Positions 1 through 8,142 of a stretch of 16,871 nucleotides of DNA are shown piece by piece; within the stretch, counting starts at the first letter, position 1; each line of letters opens with the position of its first letter. The translations under genes and the position numbers were made by a program. The notes under the pieces were generated by a model. The model ran no database searches, had not been told where the DNA came from, and was given only the letters and a program-made list of their open reading frames with translations. Where the stretch lies: the NCBI GenBank assembly GCA_016875595.1, contig VGPI01000018.1:1-16871 (forward strand), read 5' to 3'. The DNA is from Candidatus Cloacimonadota bacterium (GTDB lineage: Bacteria > Cloacimonadota > Cloacimonadia > Cloacimonadales > Cloacimonadaceae).

Positions 1-179
1 GGATCGATGCTCAAGCCGATATGTCGTCCATAACTCACAGCGACCAGCTCTCCCCCATCGTTTTTTCGGCTACGGCATCTGCCAGTTCCATTCGATGGGA
101 TCAGACACATGTGGGGACAGAGCAGGCAACGGACATCCCCTGCTTCGCTTTTCTCGTAAAACATTGCCTGGCGTTTCAT
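1..179 (-). CDS. amrS: AmmeMemoRadiSam system radical SAM enzyme, N-terminal part
   Basis: The reading frame starts with ATG at 179 and runs off the left edge of the window without a stop; 59 codons are visible. The protein starts MKRQAMFYEKSEAGDVRCLL and continues with a Cys-rich CLLCPHMC segment and, further on, VSYGRHIGLSID. This layout (A-x-F/Y-Y-E-K, then C-L-L-C-P-H-x-C, then V-x-Y-G) is what I know from the N-terminus of the AmmeMemoRadiSam radical SAM proteins, where the three cysteines precede the radical SAM CxxxCxxC motif. That catalytic motif would lie outside the window and cannot be checked. The start codon overlaps the waaA stop as ATGA (179-176), so translation is probably coupled to waaA. 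The substrate is not deducible from this fragment. The alternative is another radical SAM protein with a similar Cys-rich N-terminus, which I consider less likely. Confidence 0.8.
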   Translation of the reverse strand, partial: MKRQAMFYEKSEAGDVRCLLCPHMCLIPSNGTGRCRSRKNDGGELVAVSYGRHIGLSID

Positions 180-1417
180 TTATGCTCGATTACTCTCATG
201 ATCTCATTCAGGTGAACATTCAGAGAATGCTGATATTGCGTCAAGACCCTTTTTGCCCTCTCCCCCATCTCCCTACCTAAGTTCTTATCCTTATAGAGAT
301 TGAGGATTTCAGCGAACAGATGTTCTGGTTCAGTGATGATAATGGCATTATTATCCAGTAATTTACGCACCGAATCCACGCATGAGCCATGGTATTTACC
401 CATCAGGATCGGCTTTTGATAATAAGCCGGTTCCAGGGGGTTATGTCCACCAAAGTCAAAGAAACTCCCGCCCACGATCGCTACATCGCTGATGGCGTAT
501 GCCTCATTCAAATGACCGATAGTGTCGATGATATGGATATTGTGTGGCTTACCGCCTTGGGAATGCAAGGAATACGGCTCCTCGTTAAGGATATTGATAA
601 CCTCGGACAAGCGCTCCGGATGCCGGATAGCGAGGATGATCCGCGCTTGTGGAATTGTATCAATCAATTGTCTGAATACATCTAAAAAGAGCTTCTCCTC
701 CCCCGGTCGGGTACTGCCGCAAGTGATTATAAAATTATCTGTTTCGTATTGCCACTGCCTTCTCAGTTCGTCCTTATCATATTCCGGCAGATCAAGGGCA
801 AACTTCAGATTGCCGCAGTCCACGACTCTGGTATCAAACAAAGTCCTGAACCTCACCGCATCCGCATCACTCTGCGCACATATGCATTTGATCACCGGCT
901 CAAAACTACGGAGCAGCGGCTTGATCTTCAGATAGCGTTTGAGTGAGCGTTCCGACATCCGGGCATTTACCCACAGCACCGGGATCTGACGCAAACGGGC
1001 TGCCCACAGGAGATTCAGCCACAGCTCTGTCTCCATGATGATGATCAGAGCGGGCTTGCTACGCTTCAATTGCACCCACCTCAATATCCTCAGATCCAGC
1101 GGCGCGATCCTTGCCACCAGATCCGGATGTATCCCTCTGGCGGTCTTCAAACCATTCCGGGTATTGGTCGTCAATAGTATCCGGCTGGCAGGATACTGCT
1201 TCAAAAGCGATTTGATCAAGGGCTTAACGGCATTGACCTCCCCCACCGAAGCGGCATGGATCACAAACCCACCTGCGGTATCGGGAAAGTCCAAAGCAAG
1301 GCTCTGCTCATAACCCTTCAGCCGCAGGATCATATAGATAAATGGATACAGCAGTAGCCACAGACCTTCAATCATCAAATTGGCTATCTGGAACACGCTT
1401 TTATATATTAGATCCAT
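176..1417 (-). CDS. waaA: 3-deoxy-D-manno-octulosonic acid (Kdo) transferase
   Basis: WaaA (KdtA) transfers Kdo from CMP-Kdo to lipid A precursor at the cytoplasmic face of the inner membrane, an essential step in LPS core synthesis. The 413 aa length fits the family (about 400-430). A hydrophobic N-terminal anchor spans roughly residues 9-33. The first Rossmann domain carries HAASVGE with the expected catalytic Glu at residue 60, and METELW at about 128-133. The C-terminal GT-B domain shows GNLKFAL (about 202-208), CGSTRPGEE (233-241), RHPER (265-269) and GGSFFDFGGHNPLEPA (316-331), which matches the GGS-GG-NPLEPA signature that binds the nucleotide sugar. The start is the ATG at 1417; no close Shine-Dalgarno is obvious (AAGGAG lies about 14 bases upstream). 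The stop overlaps the following radical SAM gene. Together with kdsD at 13100 it indicates a Kdo-containing LPS. The number of Kdo units added cannot be read from sequence. Confidence 0.95.
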   Translation of the reverse strand: MDLIYKSVFQIANLMIEGLWLLLYPFIYMILRLKGYEQSLALDFPDTAGGFVIHAASVGEVNAVKPLIKSLLKQYPASRILLTTNTRNGLKTARGIHPDLVARIAPLDLRILRWVQLKRSKPALIIIMETELWLNLLWAARLRQIPVLWVNARMSERSLKRYLKIKPLLRSFEPVIKCICAQSDADAVRFRTLFDTRVVDCGNLKFALDLPEYDKDELRRQWQYETDNFIITCGSTRPGEEKLFLDVFRQLIDTIPQARIILAIRHPERLSEVINILNEEPYSLHSQGGKPHNIHIIDTIGHLNEAYAISDVAIVGGSFFDFGGHNPLEPAYYQKPILMGKYHGSCVDSVRKLLDNNAIIITEPEHLFAEILNLYKDKNLGREMGERAKRVLTQYQHSLNVHLNEIMRVIEHK

Positions 1418-1475
1418 CTATCTCAGGATATCTCCTTGGGCTCTTAAATCAGGCTTCTGCCTGGTATTTACGCTG

Positions 1476-1524
1476 TTTGACCCCACCGGGATCAACGCCA
1501 TAGTGACAGGATTAATTTGACCCC
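1476..1524. repeat. Pair of TTTGACCCC direct repeats upstream of waaA
   Basis: The 9-mer TTTGACCCC occurs at 1476-1484 and 1516-1524, exactly 40 bases apart, in the 186-base gap between waaA and the surface-protein gene. A small perfect hairpin (CAGGC-TTCT-GCCTG, 1450-1463) lies just beside it. I see no gene here. This could be the remnant of a small mobile or palindromic element, or chance. Confidence 0.3.
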
Positions 1525-1603
1525 TCTTTTGTCAAAAAGAAACTGCACTCATCAGATGGCAGGAGGTAAACCCAAAACTGGAATATAAGCTGATAATCAA
1601 TGA

Positions 1604-4210
1604 TCACCGGAGCAGCGTGATCTTGCGGACGACCGGCTTTCTGCCTTCGACTTGCAGGCGCAGCAGATAGATGCCCGATGCCAGATTCCAGCCCTCAGGG
1701 TCAGCGCCATCCCAGGCAAAGGCATATTCCCCCGCCGGCTGGATCTGATCACTAAGCGTCCGCACCCGCTGTCCTCTGAGGTTATAGATCTCCAATCTCA
1801 CCCGGCTCTGACGGGACAGGTGATACTGGATCACCGCCACCTCCCGGAAAGGATTGGGTGAGATGCTCAGGGCATAGAGCGGCGGAACCTGCGTCTCATC
1901 CGCCACCGGCGTCACTTCCACCGTCGCCGGATTACTGCCAGCCGTCTCCACTATCCCATAGACCGCCGTCACCTGATAGACATTCGTCCCCACCGGCGCC
2001 CGTAGATCATAGTGCTCCATCAGTGCTGCATCAGCGATCCCGGTAAGTAAAGCACCATTCCGATAGACCCGGTAGCCATTCAAGCCCCGTCCCATTACCG
2101 GCATCTCCCATTGCAGAAGGATGATCCTCTCCAGCATCTCCGCCGTCAGGTTCACCGGCACCGGCATCTCCTGATACTCATAGGCACCGATGTCCACCCG
2201 CGCTATGCCATCGCCGTCGCCATCCCAAAAGCGCTCATTATGCCCCAGATCCCAGTCACCCAGATGCTCCGTGCCGAACCCCGGATCACCGGCATCGATC
2301 AAAGGCGAGAGCGCAGACAAGAGGTAAGGATGATCCCCATCGCCGGCAAAGAGCGGTTCTTCGCTGCTATTACCCGTCCCCCACAGCATCTGATTGATAA
2401 AGCTGGGATTGACCACGCCGCTGATCCCATTGCGGATATTGTTGTAATTGAATTCTGCCCGCGAGATGATCCCGCTACTATTCAGATTGGGGATCAGAAC
2501 CTCAGCCGTCAGGGCAGGATTGTAGAAGATATTATTGGTCAATACCGATGTCCCGCTCACCGCCAGAGGATAGGAACCGCCGGTATTATCTGCAAAGGTG
2601 CAGTTACTGATGAAGACCGTATCGTTCAATGCCCGGACATGCGCCATGTGATCGAATCTGCCCTGATGATTGCCGGCAAACAGCGAATTGCTGATCTCCA
2701 CCCGCAAGCGCTGTGCACTCTGCGATGGCGATATCTGAAACATCATGTTTGAGGTAAACTGATCACCCGATGGACTGTTATTACCCGTAAAACTGCATCG
2801 GTCAAGCGTTACTATGCCATTGCCATTAACATCAAGCAACCGCAGACCATCAGGGGCAGTTACATTTTTGATCTTCAGTTCTCGAATACTGCATTCACCG
2901 TCAAACCGACTAGTATAAATAAGGTATAACACGTGTGAAGACAAATCGCTAAAAGATACATTGTCAATAATATAACCTACTGATCTCTCAAACAATATCA
3001 TATTGGCAATGCCCTCAAAATATGGCATATATCTAGCGTTAATGTCTTGTAAAAGGACGATTTCAGGACTCGTTGTATAGAATAATAGGGTTGAGTTTCT
3101 CGTTGAAAAATGTCTAAGGATTAAGTCTCTGCCATAAGCTGGTGATGCACAGAATATCTGCCCTTCACAATCGATCACGGTATGCTCGATTGACTGACCC
3201 ACTACCCGGGTATGGTCTTTGATCGATATCGGCAGGATCTGATCGTTCAGAGATGTCGAGTATAGCCCATCGGCAAGGTGGATGGTCTTCGGATCATCCG
3301 GGTCGGACGCGATGCGGTAAACCGCCTGATAAATGGTCTTGAGCGGATCAGCCGGACTCAGCCCGCTATTGCCGTCATCCCCCCAGGGTGCTACGTAGAG
3401 GTCGTGATTGACCTCCTCGTGAATGCTATTCAGGATGTCAAAGGTGAAGGGGATGTCGTTAGAAGGAATATATGGGATCCCATTGGCATAGAAGTTCCAG
3501 GGGTTCATCACAGTGAAGGTATCAACCACCACATGGGTGTGATTGACCCAATAGGTATTGATATCGGCACCAGAAGCGGCATAGTTGCGGTAGATGTTGC
3601 AACGGTTGACCGGATCGAAATGCATCTGCCAGGGATTGTTTCCACTGTCCTGGTATCTTATGCCACCCCCGTATGAAGCTTGATTATCCCGGATGGTCGT
3701 TCCACTGAGATATAAGTTACAGGCACTGGCACTTAAACCACCACCAAAATCTGCATTATTACCATGAAAGAGGCTGTTTACAATATACACCTGCCGAGGA
3801 TTGGTCAATCCTACTATATTGATCCCACCACCCACTGTCGTGTTGTATATAGAAGCATAATACCCGCTTCCATTGGTAATAGTAAATCCCCTGATCACGA
3901 CATTGGATTCCCCATTCCGGATCATGATCACCGAGCCGTTCTGGTTTCCGTCAATGATGGTGGTGTATTTGTAGTCAATATCTCCGGTAGTCAGTTCCAA
4001 ACTGGCAAGCGTGATGTTCCTGCCACCGAAGATCAGGTTCTCATAATATCTGCCAGGATACACTAATACCGTATCGCTGTGTGCCGAGGCATCAATCGCC
4101 GCCTGGATGGATGTATAATCCTGGCTGCCGTCCAATGCCACCCGCCGGATCACCCCGGACATACCAACTGCCAGGATCAAGAAGATTACGCTCAGTATCT
4201 GCTTCCTCAT
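1604..4210 (-). CDS. Secreted beta-helix protein with FN3 and T9SS-type C-terminal domain
   Basis: This is an 868 aa predicted exported protein. It starts at ATG 4210 with AGGAG five bases upstream. Residues 1-20 (MRKQILSVIFLILAVGMSGV) are a signal peptide. Residues of about 25-250 (DYTSIQAAIDAS...TVLVYPGRYYENL, then runs like VVIRGFTITNGSG and GGGI) are a right-handed parallel beta-helix of the pectate-lyase type. At about 270 a second helix begins with LYVAPWGDDGNSGLSPADPL, which resembles DUF1565. Around 635-680 PLIDAGDPG...DIGAYEY matches the 'choice-of-anchor Q' type segment. Residues of about 683-767 form a fibronectin III-like domain, and the last 88 residues are an FlgD-like/T9SS sorting domain (SPNPF, then EIYNLRGQRVRTL, ending in a basic TLLR). 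The family role is cell-surface or secreted; I see no catalytic residues and cannot assign an enzymatic activity. Bases of about 2880-3170 are clearly more AT-rich than the rest of the gene. The downstream neighbour is waaA, with no shared function suggested. Confidence 0.9.
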   Translation of the reverse strand: MRKQILSVIFLILAVGMSGVIRRVALDGSQDYTSIQAAIDASAHSDTVLVYPGRYYENLIFGGRNITLASLELTTGDIDYKYTTIIDGNQNGSVIMIRNGESNVVIRGFTITNGSGYYASIYNTTVGGGINIVGLTNPRQVYIVNSLFHGNNADFGGGLSASACNLYLSGTTIRDNQASYGGGIRYQDSGNNPWQMHFDPVNRCNIYRNYAASGADINTYWVNHTHVVVDTFTVMNPWNFYANGIPYIPSNDIPFTFDILNSIHEEVNHDLYVAPWGDDGNSGLSPADPLKTIYQAVYRIASDPDDPKTIHLADGLYSTSLNDQILPISIKDHTRVVGQSIEHTVIDCEGQIFCASPAYGRDLILRHFSTRNSTLLFYTTSPEIVLLQDINARYMPYFEGIANMILFERSVGYIIDNVSFSDLSSHVLYLIYTSRFDGECSIRELKIKNVTAPDGLRLLDVNGNGIVTLDRCSFTGNNSPSGDQFTSNMMFQISPSQSAQRLRVEISNSLFAGNHQGRFDHMAHVRALNDTVFISNCTFADNTGGSYPLAVSGTSVLTNNIFYNPALTAEVLIPNLNSSGIISRAEFNYNNIRNGISGVVNPSFINQMLWGTGNSSEEPLFAGDGDHPYLLSALSPLIDAGDPGFGTEHLGDWDLGHNERFWDGDGDGIARVDIGAYEYQEMPVPVNLTAEMLERIILLQWEMPVMGRGLNGYRVYRNGALLTGIADAALMEHYDLRAPVGTNVYQVTAVYGIVETAGSNPATVEVTPVADETQVPPLYALSISPNPFREVAVIQYHLSRQSRVRLEIYNLRGQRVRTLSDQIQPAGEYAFAWDGADPEGWNLASGIYLLRLQVEGRKPVVRKITLLR

Positions 4211-4225
4211 TTCTGCTCCTGAACT

Positions 4226-4361
4226 GGGGCGCTGAGGGAAAGCGCCCCTACCCGAAAGCTGGATCGTAGGGTCGCTATCCTGAGGCGACCTATCTCATAG
4301 GGCGGATTGGAATCCGCCCCTACGTTCAATGATGCCGTTCCCGCCAGCGGACGGGAACGGC
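4226..4361. repeat. Cluster of four GC-rich palindromes between two surface-protein genes
   Basis: Four hairpins lie in 136 bases: GGGGCGCT/AGCGCCCC (4226-4233 with 4241-4248, loop 7), GGTCGC/GCGACC (4270-4275 with 4285-4290), GGGCGGATT/AATCCGCCC (4300-4308 with 4311-4319, centre GG) and GCCGTTCCCG/CGGGAACGGC (4334-4343 with 4352-4361, loop 8). All arms are perfect. The CCCCTAC/GTAGGG motifs next to the stems suggest a dispersed modular palindromic repeat (REP-like). In the transcript of the minus-strand genes they fall after the stop at 4377 and before the start at 4210, so they could protect or end the upstream mRNA. None has a T-run, so ordinary intrinsic termination is not supported. Confidence 0.75.
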
Positions 4362-4376
4362 TTACGACTATCTGAT

Positions 4377-7142
4377 TCATTTGAGCAACATCATTTTCTG
4401 GGTCATTGACTGCTGCGGCATGGATAAGCGGTAGAAATATACCCCGGAGGCAACTGCCCGGTTTTGATCGTCCCGACCGTTCCAGACCACGGTGTGGCGT
4501 CCCTGTCTCAAGGTTCCATCCGCCAGAGTCCTTACCCGCTGTCCTTTCAGATTGTAGATATCTAAGCGTGCCGGAGTTTCGGATGCCAGTGTAAAGCTGA
4601 TCCGGGTCTCCGGATTGAAGGGATTGGGATAATTGGGCTCCAGAGTGGTCTGCAAAGGGATAGGCGAACTGCCGCTATCCCGCTGGAAGGATAGGTAATG
4701 GAACTGGTTATTTGATCCTGAAAGCAGCGCGCTATCCTCAAAGACGAGTGTCTCCGGATTGAAGACCCGCCAGTTGTTCTTGATCACCTTGCCCTTGCCG
4801 GCATAGTAGAAGCACAATTCAAAGCCGGCGGCTTTGTCATCATCGGCATAGTAATTGATCCCGATCACCTCGGCATCAACCACGGCAGCGCCATAACACT
4901 TGCCATTGACCATGATCCCCACCTCATCCGGCATATCATCGGGATCGAACTCCACATAGACCGGGGTGTAATCCAGCTTTTCCTCGTAACTGAACTGCTG
5001 TGCTTCCGGGCGGACGTATGGTGCACTGGGTTCTGGCAGCACGTTCCAGAACATCTCCGCCGGAGCATCAGGCAGTAGTTGCAGCACCACCACATCGCCT
5101 TCCATAAACTTAAACCTATCCAATCCTATAATCCACGGACTGCCATGTTCATAACGCAGCCGGTGTGTTGACCACCACTGCGTCTTGATGCTATAGACAT
5201 AATCCAGATAGGTTTCACGATCGCTACCGGGGAGAAATCGGTTCAATGAGTAATAAGCACATTGGGACTGCGGAACAAAGTAACCCACCCAGTTGCTGAA
5301 CAGGTTGTTATTGACATCACGCTCCACCCAGGCGACCGGAGTGGTCTCCGGATCCGAACGGAAGCCATTGACCTCAATCCAATAGGGTTGAGATACATTG
5401 AGCTTGACTTTGTAACCGATAGGTGGATAGGAACGGACATCTGCGTTCTGCCATGATTGATTGAAAAAGACCGACCCATCGTTCCCGTTGTAACTCCATA
5501 AAATGGAATTGAGTTGAGAGTTGTTAGGTGCCCCCAGCATATGCTCGTAAAACATATACCCCAGTTCGTTCCAGTATTGCTGTCCGGTCGGATTGGAGCG
5601 GTTATCTACTACCGGGAAGCACATCCAGAATATATAGGGCTCCGGCGGACGATCCTGAAAAGTGTATTTCTTAGCTACATGCGGATAATACACGCTCCCG
5701 ATATCGGGCGGAGTTCCATCCAGATCCGTCAGCTCATAATTCTCACCTGGATAACCGGTATTGATACAGGGACTCTTGATTCCCTCCTCCCACTGCAAGG
5801 TATAGCTGTGGTTCGCTGCATCGATCTCGATGTAAGGGTCGCCGAATGTTACAGTTTCATTATCAATTGAAACATAGCTGTTTAGTGGGAACTCAGATTC
5901 AAAGTGAGAGTATGAGACTGGGATTGTATGCGCGTATGATGGGACATGATTCCCTTCAAATACAAAAGGCTGAGTTGATGAGTAAACATACAAGTTATTC
6001 CGAAAGCATTGTACTATGGTTTGATAGCCTGCATTTGTTGTTGGCACATCTATTAGTATGGCGCGTTGAGTATAAAGAAATGAGTTATTTTCGATTGATG
6101 ATAATATACGTGACATTAGACCTACACTATGATGTAGACGAATTGGATGATTAACTTCGAAGAATAAATTAGAGTCGATAGAAGCAATCATGTTGTAGTA
6201 TCCTTGATTATATACATCTACAGCTTGATAACCATAGATATGAAAAAATTTATTTCTATTAATACTAGCGCTAATACTACCAACAATCAGCCTTGAATTG
6301 GTCGTAAACGTGTTCTCTTCAATAAGCGCACCGGAAGTTTCCATATTCCCACCAATAATAATTCCAGTGTTTATGAATGTATTTCTTGATACAACAATAT
6401 TGTATTGATTGTAAGCGCTCATATTCATGGCGACTCCACCATCAAAATTACAATCCTGTATGCGAATTGAACTAAGAATCCCATTATAAGGATAGTTCCA
6501 TAGGGAAATACCATTGTGGTTAAAGGACATCACAAATGAACAATGATGGATGAGTATATCAGTTGCATTTTGTAATTCAATACGCACTCCATTGGCTGTA
6601 TTATGCATTAGGCAATTTTCAACCTCAAGAATTCCGAAACTTCGACGGGTTGAGCTTCCTATCAAAATACCATTCAAATTGTCAATACCTGATATTGTAA
6701 CATCTGATATCTTAAGAGAATTTTGCTGATCCCCACTTACACTTATAACGTTATCTGCTCCCATATTCCTTCGTATTATGCATAAATCCCTATTCCCCGA
6801 GGAACTTTGAATAATGATGCTTTTCACATTGTGGTATATGTAATTGAATGTGAAATCGATGGTAAGCCCATTGTTGATATGTGTGTGATCTGATAATAGA
6901 ATTCGAACTACGGGTGGATCATTCGGGTCATTTTCAGGCAAGGTATCATCAAATGCATGATAAACAGCCTCCTGTATGGTTGGATACTCTCGATTTTGTG
7001 GATTGGGGCTAAAAGTGGGATTTACATAAATATCATATCCCACACATAGGACAATAGAAAACGCCATCAATGCTGTAATCGTCAATTTCTTAACAGCATT
7101 GAACCCTAGGCTACTTGACTGTGCCGCTGTTACTCTTTTCAT
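4377..7142 (-). CDS. Secreted beta-helix protein with T9SS-type C-terminal domain
   Basis: A predicted exported protein of 921 aa. An open frame extends to 7175, but I place the start at ATG 7142 because AAGGAGG lies directly upstream with five bases of spacing and the protein then begins MKRVTAAQSS. A rather long n-region precedes a hydrophobic stretch (LTITALMAFSIVLCVG, about 20-35), a probable signal peptide. From about 37 (DIYVNPTFSPNPQNREYPTI) to about 430 the sequence is a right-handed beta-helix with many Asn/Ile-rich turns (ENNSF, SRNTFIN, IEENTFT). SPCINTGYPG...DIGSVYY (about 457-486) closes this module. Residues of about 490-820 are a less recognisable Trp/Tyr-rich region without a family I can name. 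The final 88 residues are the FlgD-like sorting domain (NYPNPFNPETRISF, DIYNLKGQRVRTL, ASGVYFYRL, basic end MMLLK). The helix-coding half (about 5880-7142) is far more AT-rich than the rest. No catalytic residues were identified; adhesion or polysaccharide contact is only a guess. Confidence 0.9.
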   Translation of the reverse strand: MKRVTAAQSSSLGFNAVKKLTITALMAFSIVLCVGYDIYVNPTFSPNPQNREYPTIQEAVYHAFDDTLPENDPNDPPVVRILLSDHTHINNGLTIDFTFNYIYHNVKSIIIQSSSGNRDLCIIRRNMGADNVISVSGDQQNSLKISDVTISGIDNLNGILIGSSTRRSFGILEVENCLMHNTANGVRIELQNATDILIHHCSFVMSFNHNGISLWNYPYNGILSSIRIQDCNFDGGVAMNMSAYNQYNIVVSRNTFINTGIIIGGNMETSGALIEENTFTTNSRLIVGSISASINRNKFFHIYGYQAVDVYNQGYYNMIASIDSNLFFEVNHPIRLHHSVGLMSRILSSIENNSFLYTQRAILIDVPTTNAGYQTIVQCFRNNLYVYSSTQPFVFEGNHVPSYAHTIPVSYSHFESEFPLNSYVSIDNETVTFGDPYIEIDAANHSYTLQWEEGIKSPCINTGYPGENYELTDLDGTPPDIGSVYYPHVAKKYTFQDRPPEPYIFWMCFPVVDNRSNPTGQQYWNELGYMFYEHMLGAPNNSQLNSILWSYNGNDGSVFFNQSWQNADVRSYPPIGYKVKLNVSQPYWIEVNGFRSDPETTPVAWVERDVNNNLFSNWVGYFVPQSQCAYYSLNRFLPGSDRETYLDYVYSIKTQWWSTHRLRYEHGSPWIIGLDRFKFMEGDVVVLQLLPDAPAEMFWNVLPEPSAPYVRPEAQQFSYEEKLDYTPVYVEFDPDDMPDEVGIMVNGKCYGAAVVDAEVIGINYYADDDKAAGFELCFYYAGKGKVIKNNWRVFNPETLVFEDSALLSGSNNQFHYLSFQRDSGSSPIPLQTTLEPNYPNPFNPETRISFTLASETPARLDIYNLKGQRVRTLADGTLRQGRHTVVWNGRDDQNRAVASGVYFYRLSMPQQSMTQKMMLLK

Positions 7143-7591
7143 TGATTCCTCCTTCAATGAGCTAGTATGTTGCATGTCATTATCATTTACCGATTATGGC
7201 GACTGATAGCAACATCAAACATTCGAGAGAACCACTACAGTAAGACTATTCTCATTGTTTGATCTCATCGCAATGCTCAGTGACATGTTGGTTTCCATGT
7301 ATTCTACCACATTAATTAGGTCAAGGATTATTTATGATTTTTACATAAATAATTCGATTTGTGCTCCAAACTTTTCAATATCACTCCTCCAGTAATGCAG
7401 GATGCCAGTACTGGTGAACCATCCTCGCATCAGTATATTCTCTTTTAGTCCGTTTCCACTACATGCGAAACTGGCCTGTTGCAAAAGAAACACCGACAGA
7501 ATAGTGTGCGATATTACTGCACTGCAGTGCATTACAATAACTGATTACCCATCTCACTTCCTGATAGTCAGATAGCAGCACTTTACTATCT
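7143..7591. other. Gene-free stretch with one AT-only hairpin
   Basis: I see no convincing gene here. The only candidate frame is a 63-codon minus-strand one (7341-7532) with no Shine-Dalgarno and no recognisable domain. An AT-rich perfect inverted repeat ATTATTTATG/CATAAATAAT lies at 7327-7336 and 7344-7353 with a 7-base loop. The end next to 7142 must contain the promoter of the surface-protein gene, but I could not pick out a convincing -35/-10 pair. Confidence 0.5.
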
Positions 7592-7685
7592 TCCTCCTTA
7601 CTTGATAACCTGAGTATAACCTTAGTATAACCTTACGATTGTAAGGTTATACTAAGGTTATACTCAGGTTATCAAGTAAGGAGGA
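7592..7685. repeat. Perfect 94-base palindrome (45-base arms, 4-base loop)
   Basis: Bases 7592-7636 are the exact reverse complement of 7641-7685, with loop GATT at 7637-7640; I checked all 45 pairs by eye. Inside each arm an 11-base unit (AAGGTTATACT) is repeated about two and a half times. The right arm ends AAGTAAGGAGGA, a Shine-Dalgarno-like string, so the left arm contains an anti-Shine-Dalgarno-like TCCTCCTT. Outside the arms, ACTATC (7585-7590) and GATAGT (7697-7702) could extend the stem after an asymmetric bulge. There is no T-run, and no start codon at a suitable distance. It lies between the surface-protein gene and tRNA-Asp. It may be a mobile-element remnant, a very stable RNA hairpin, or a sequencing/assembly fold-back artefact. 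Confidence 0.9.
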
Positions 7686-7818
7686 CACAGGGAAAGGATA
7701 GTTAAATGATTATGATACATAGGGATAGGGTAATGCTCGTTTATAAGCATGTTGATTGATTGATGATTAGATACAGAATATGTCATATGAGGAGGAGGGT
7801 TTGTTGGATGAAGTAGGG

Positions 7819-7895
7819 TGGCGGGAGCGACGAGACTCGAACTCGCGGCCTTCTGCGTGACAGGCAGACGTTCTGACCAACTGAACTACGCCCCC
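7819..7895 (-). tRNA. tRNA-Asp (anticodon GTC)
   Basis: The complement folds as a full 77-base cloverleaf. The acceptor arm GGGGGCG pairs with CGCTCCC, with one G-T pair. It is followed by discriminator G73, as expected for tRNA-Asp, and an encoded CCA end. The D arm is GTTC/GAAC, the anticodon arm TCTGC/GCAGA with loop CTGTCAC (anticodon GTC), and the T arm GCGAG/CTCGT with loop TTCGAGT. A TAATAC box about 8 bases upstream of the 5' end may be its -10 element, but I see no good -35 at the right distance. No clear terminator follows. Confidence 0.97.
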
Positions 7896-8034
7896 GCAAC
7901 GAGTCGTATTAAGTTGATGTGTGTCGCTTGTTTTTGGGATCGCTTTTTTTGTCAAGACAAATCCCGGGTTGTAGATTTTGTGGTTGTCGTAATGAGCAGT
8001 GGATCAATTAGATATAATATAGCAAAAGTCATCA

Positions 8035-8134
8035 GCCCTGAAAGGGCGACACATAATTAGGCAGGATGTGAAGCGAAGCGGAACCCCTGCAATTGGGATC
8101 CAAATATTTATCAAGCCCCGTCGGGGCGACACAC
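8035..8134 (-). repeat. Inverted copy of the extragenic palindromic repeat
   Basis: This block is bounded by the hairpins GCCCT-GAA-AGGGC (8035-8047) and GCCCCGTCGGGGC (8115-8127). Its core (8061-8090) is the reverse complement of 8191-8220 with two mismatches in 30. It is thus an opposite-orientation, diverged copy of the unit that forms the 110-base array to its right. The two together make a large imperfect inverted repeat around 8140. I see no coding sequence between tRNA-Asp and here. Confidence 0.8.
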
Positions 8135-8142
8135 GGTAATCA

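Noticed and set aside
7143..7175. Start of the 921-aa surface protein at ATG 7175
   Set aside because: AAGGAGG stands just before ATG 7142, inside the longer frame, and MKR plus signal peptide begins there.
7341..7532. 63-codon minus-strand frame upstream of the beta-helix gene
   Set aside because: No Shine-Dalgarno, no recognisable domain, and it ends inside an AT-rich hairpin; likely chance.
7592..7685. Intrinsic terminator
   Set aside because: The stem is far longer than a terminator, AT-rich in large part, and not followed by a T-run on either strand.
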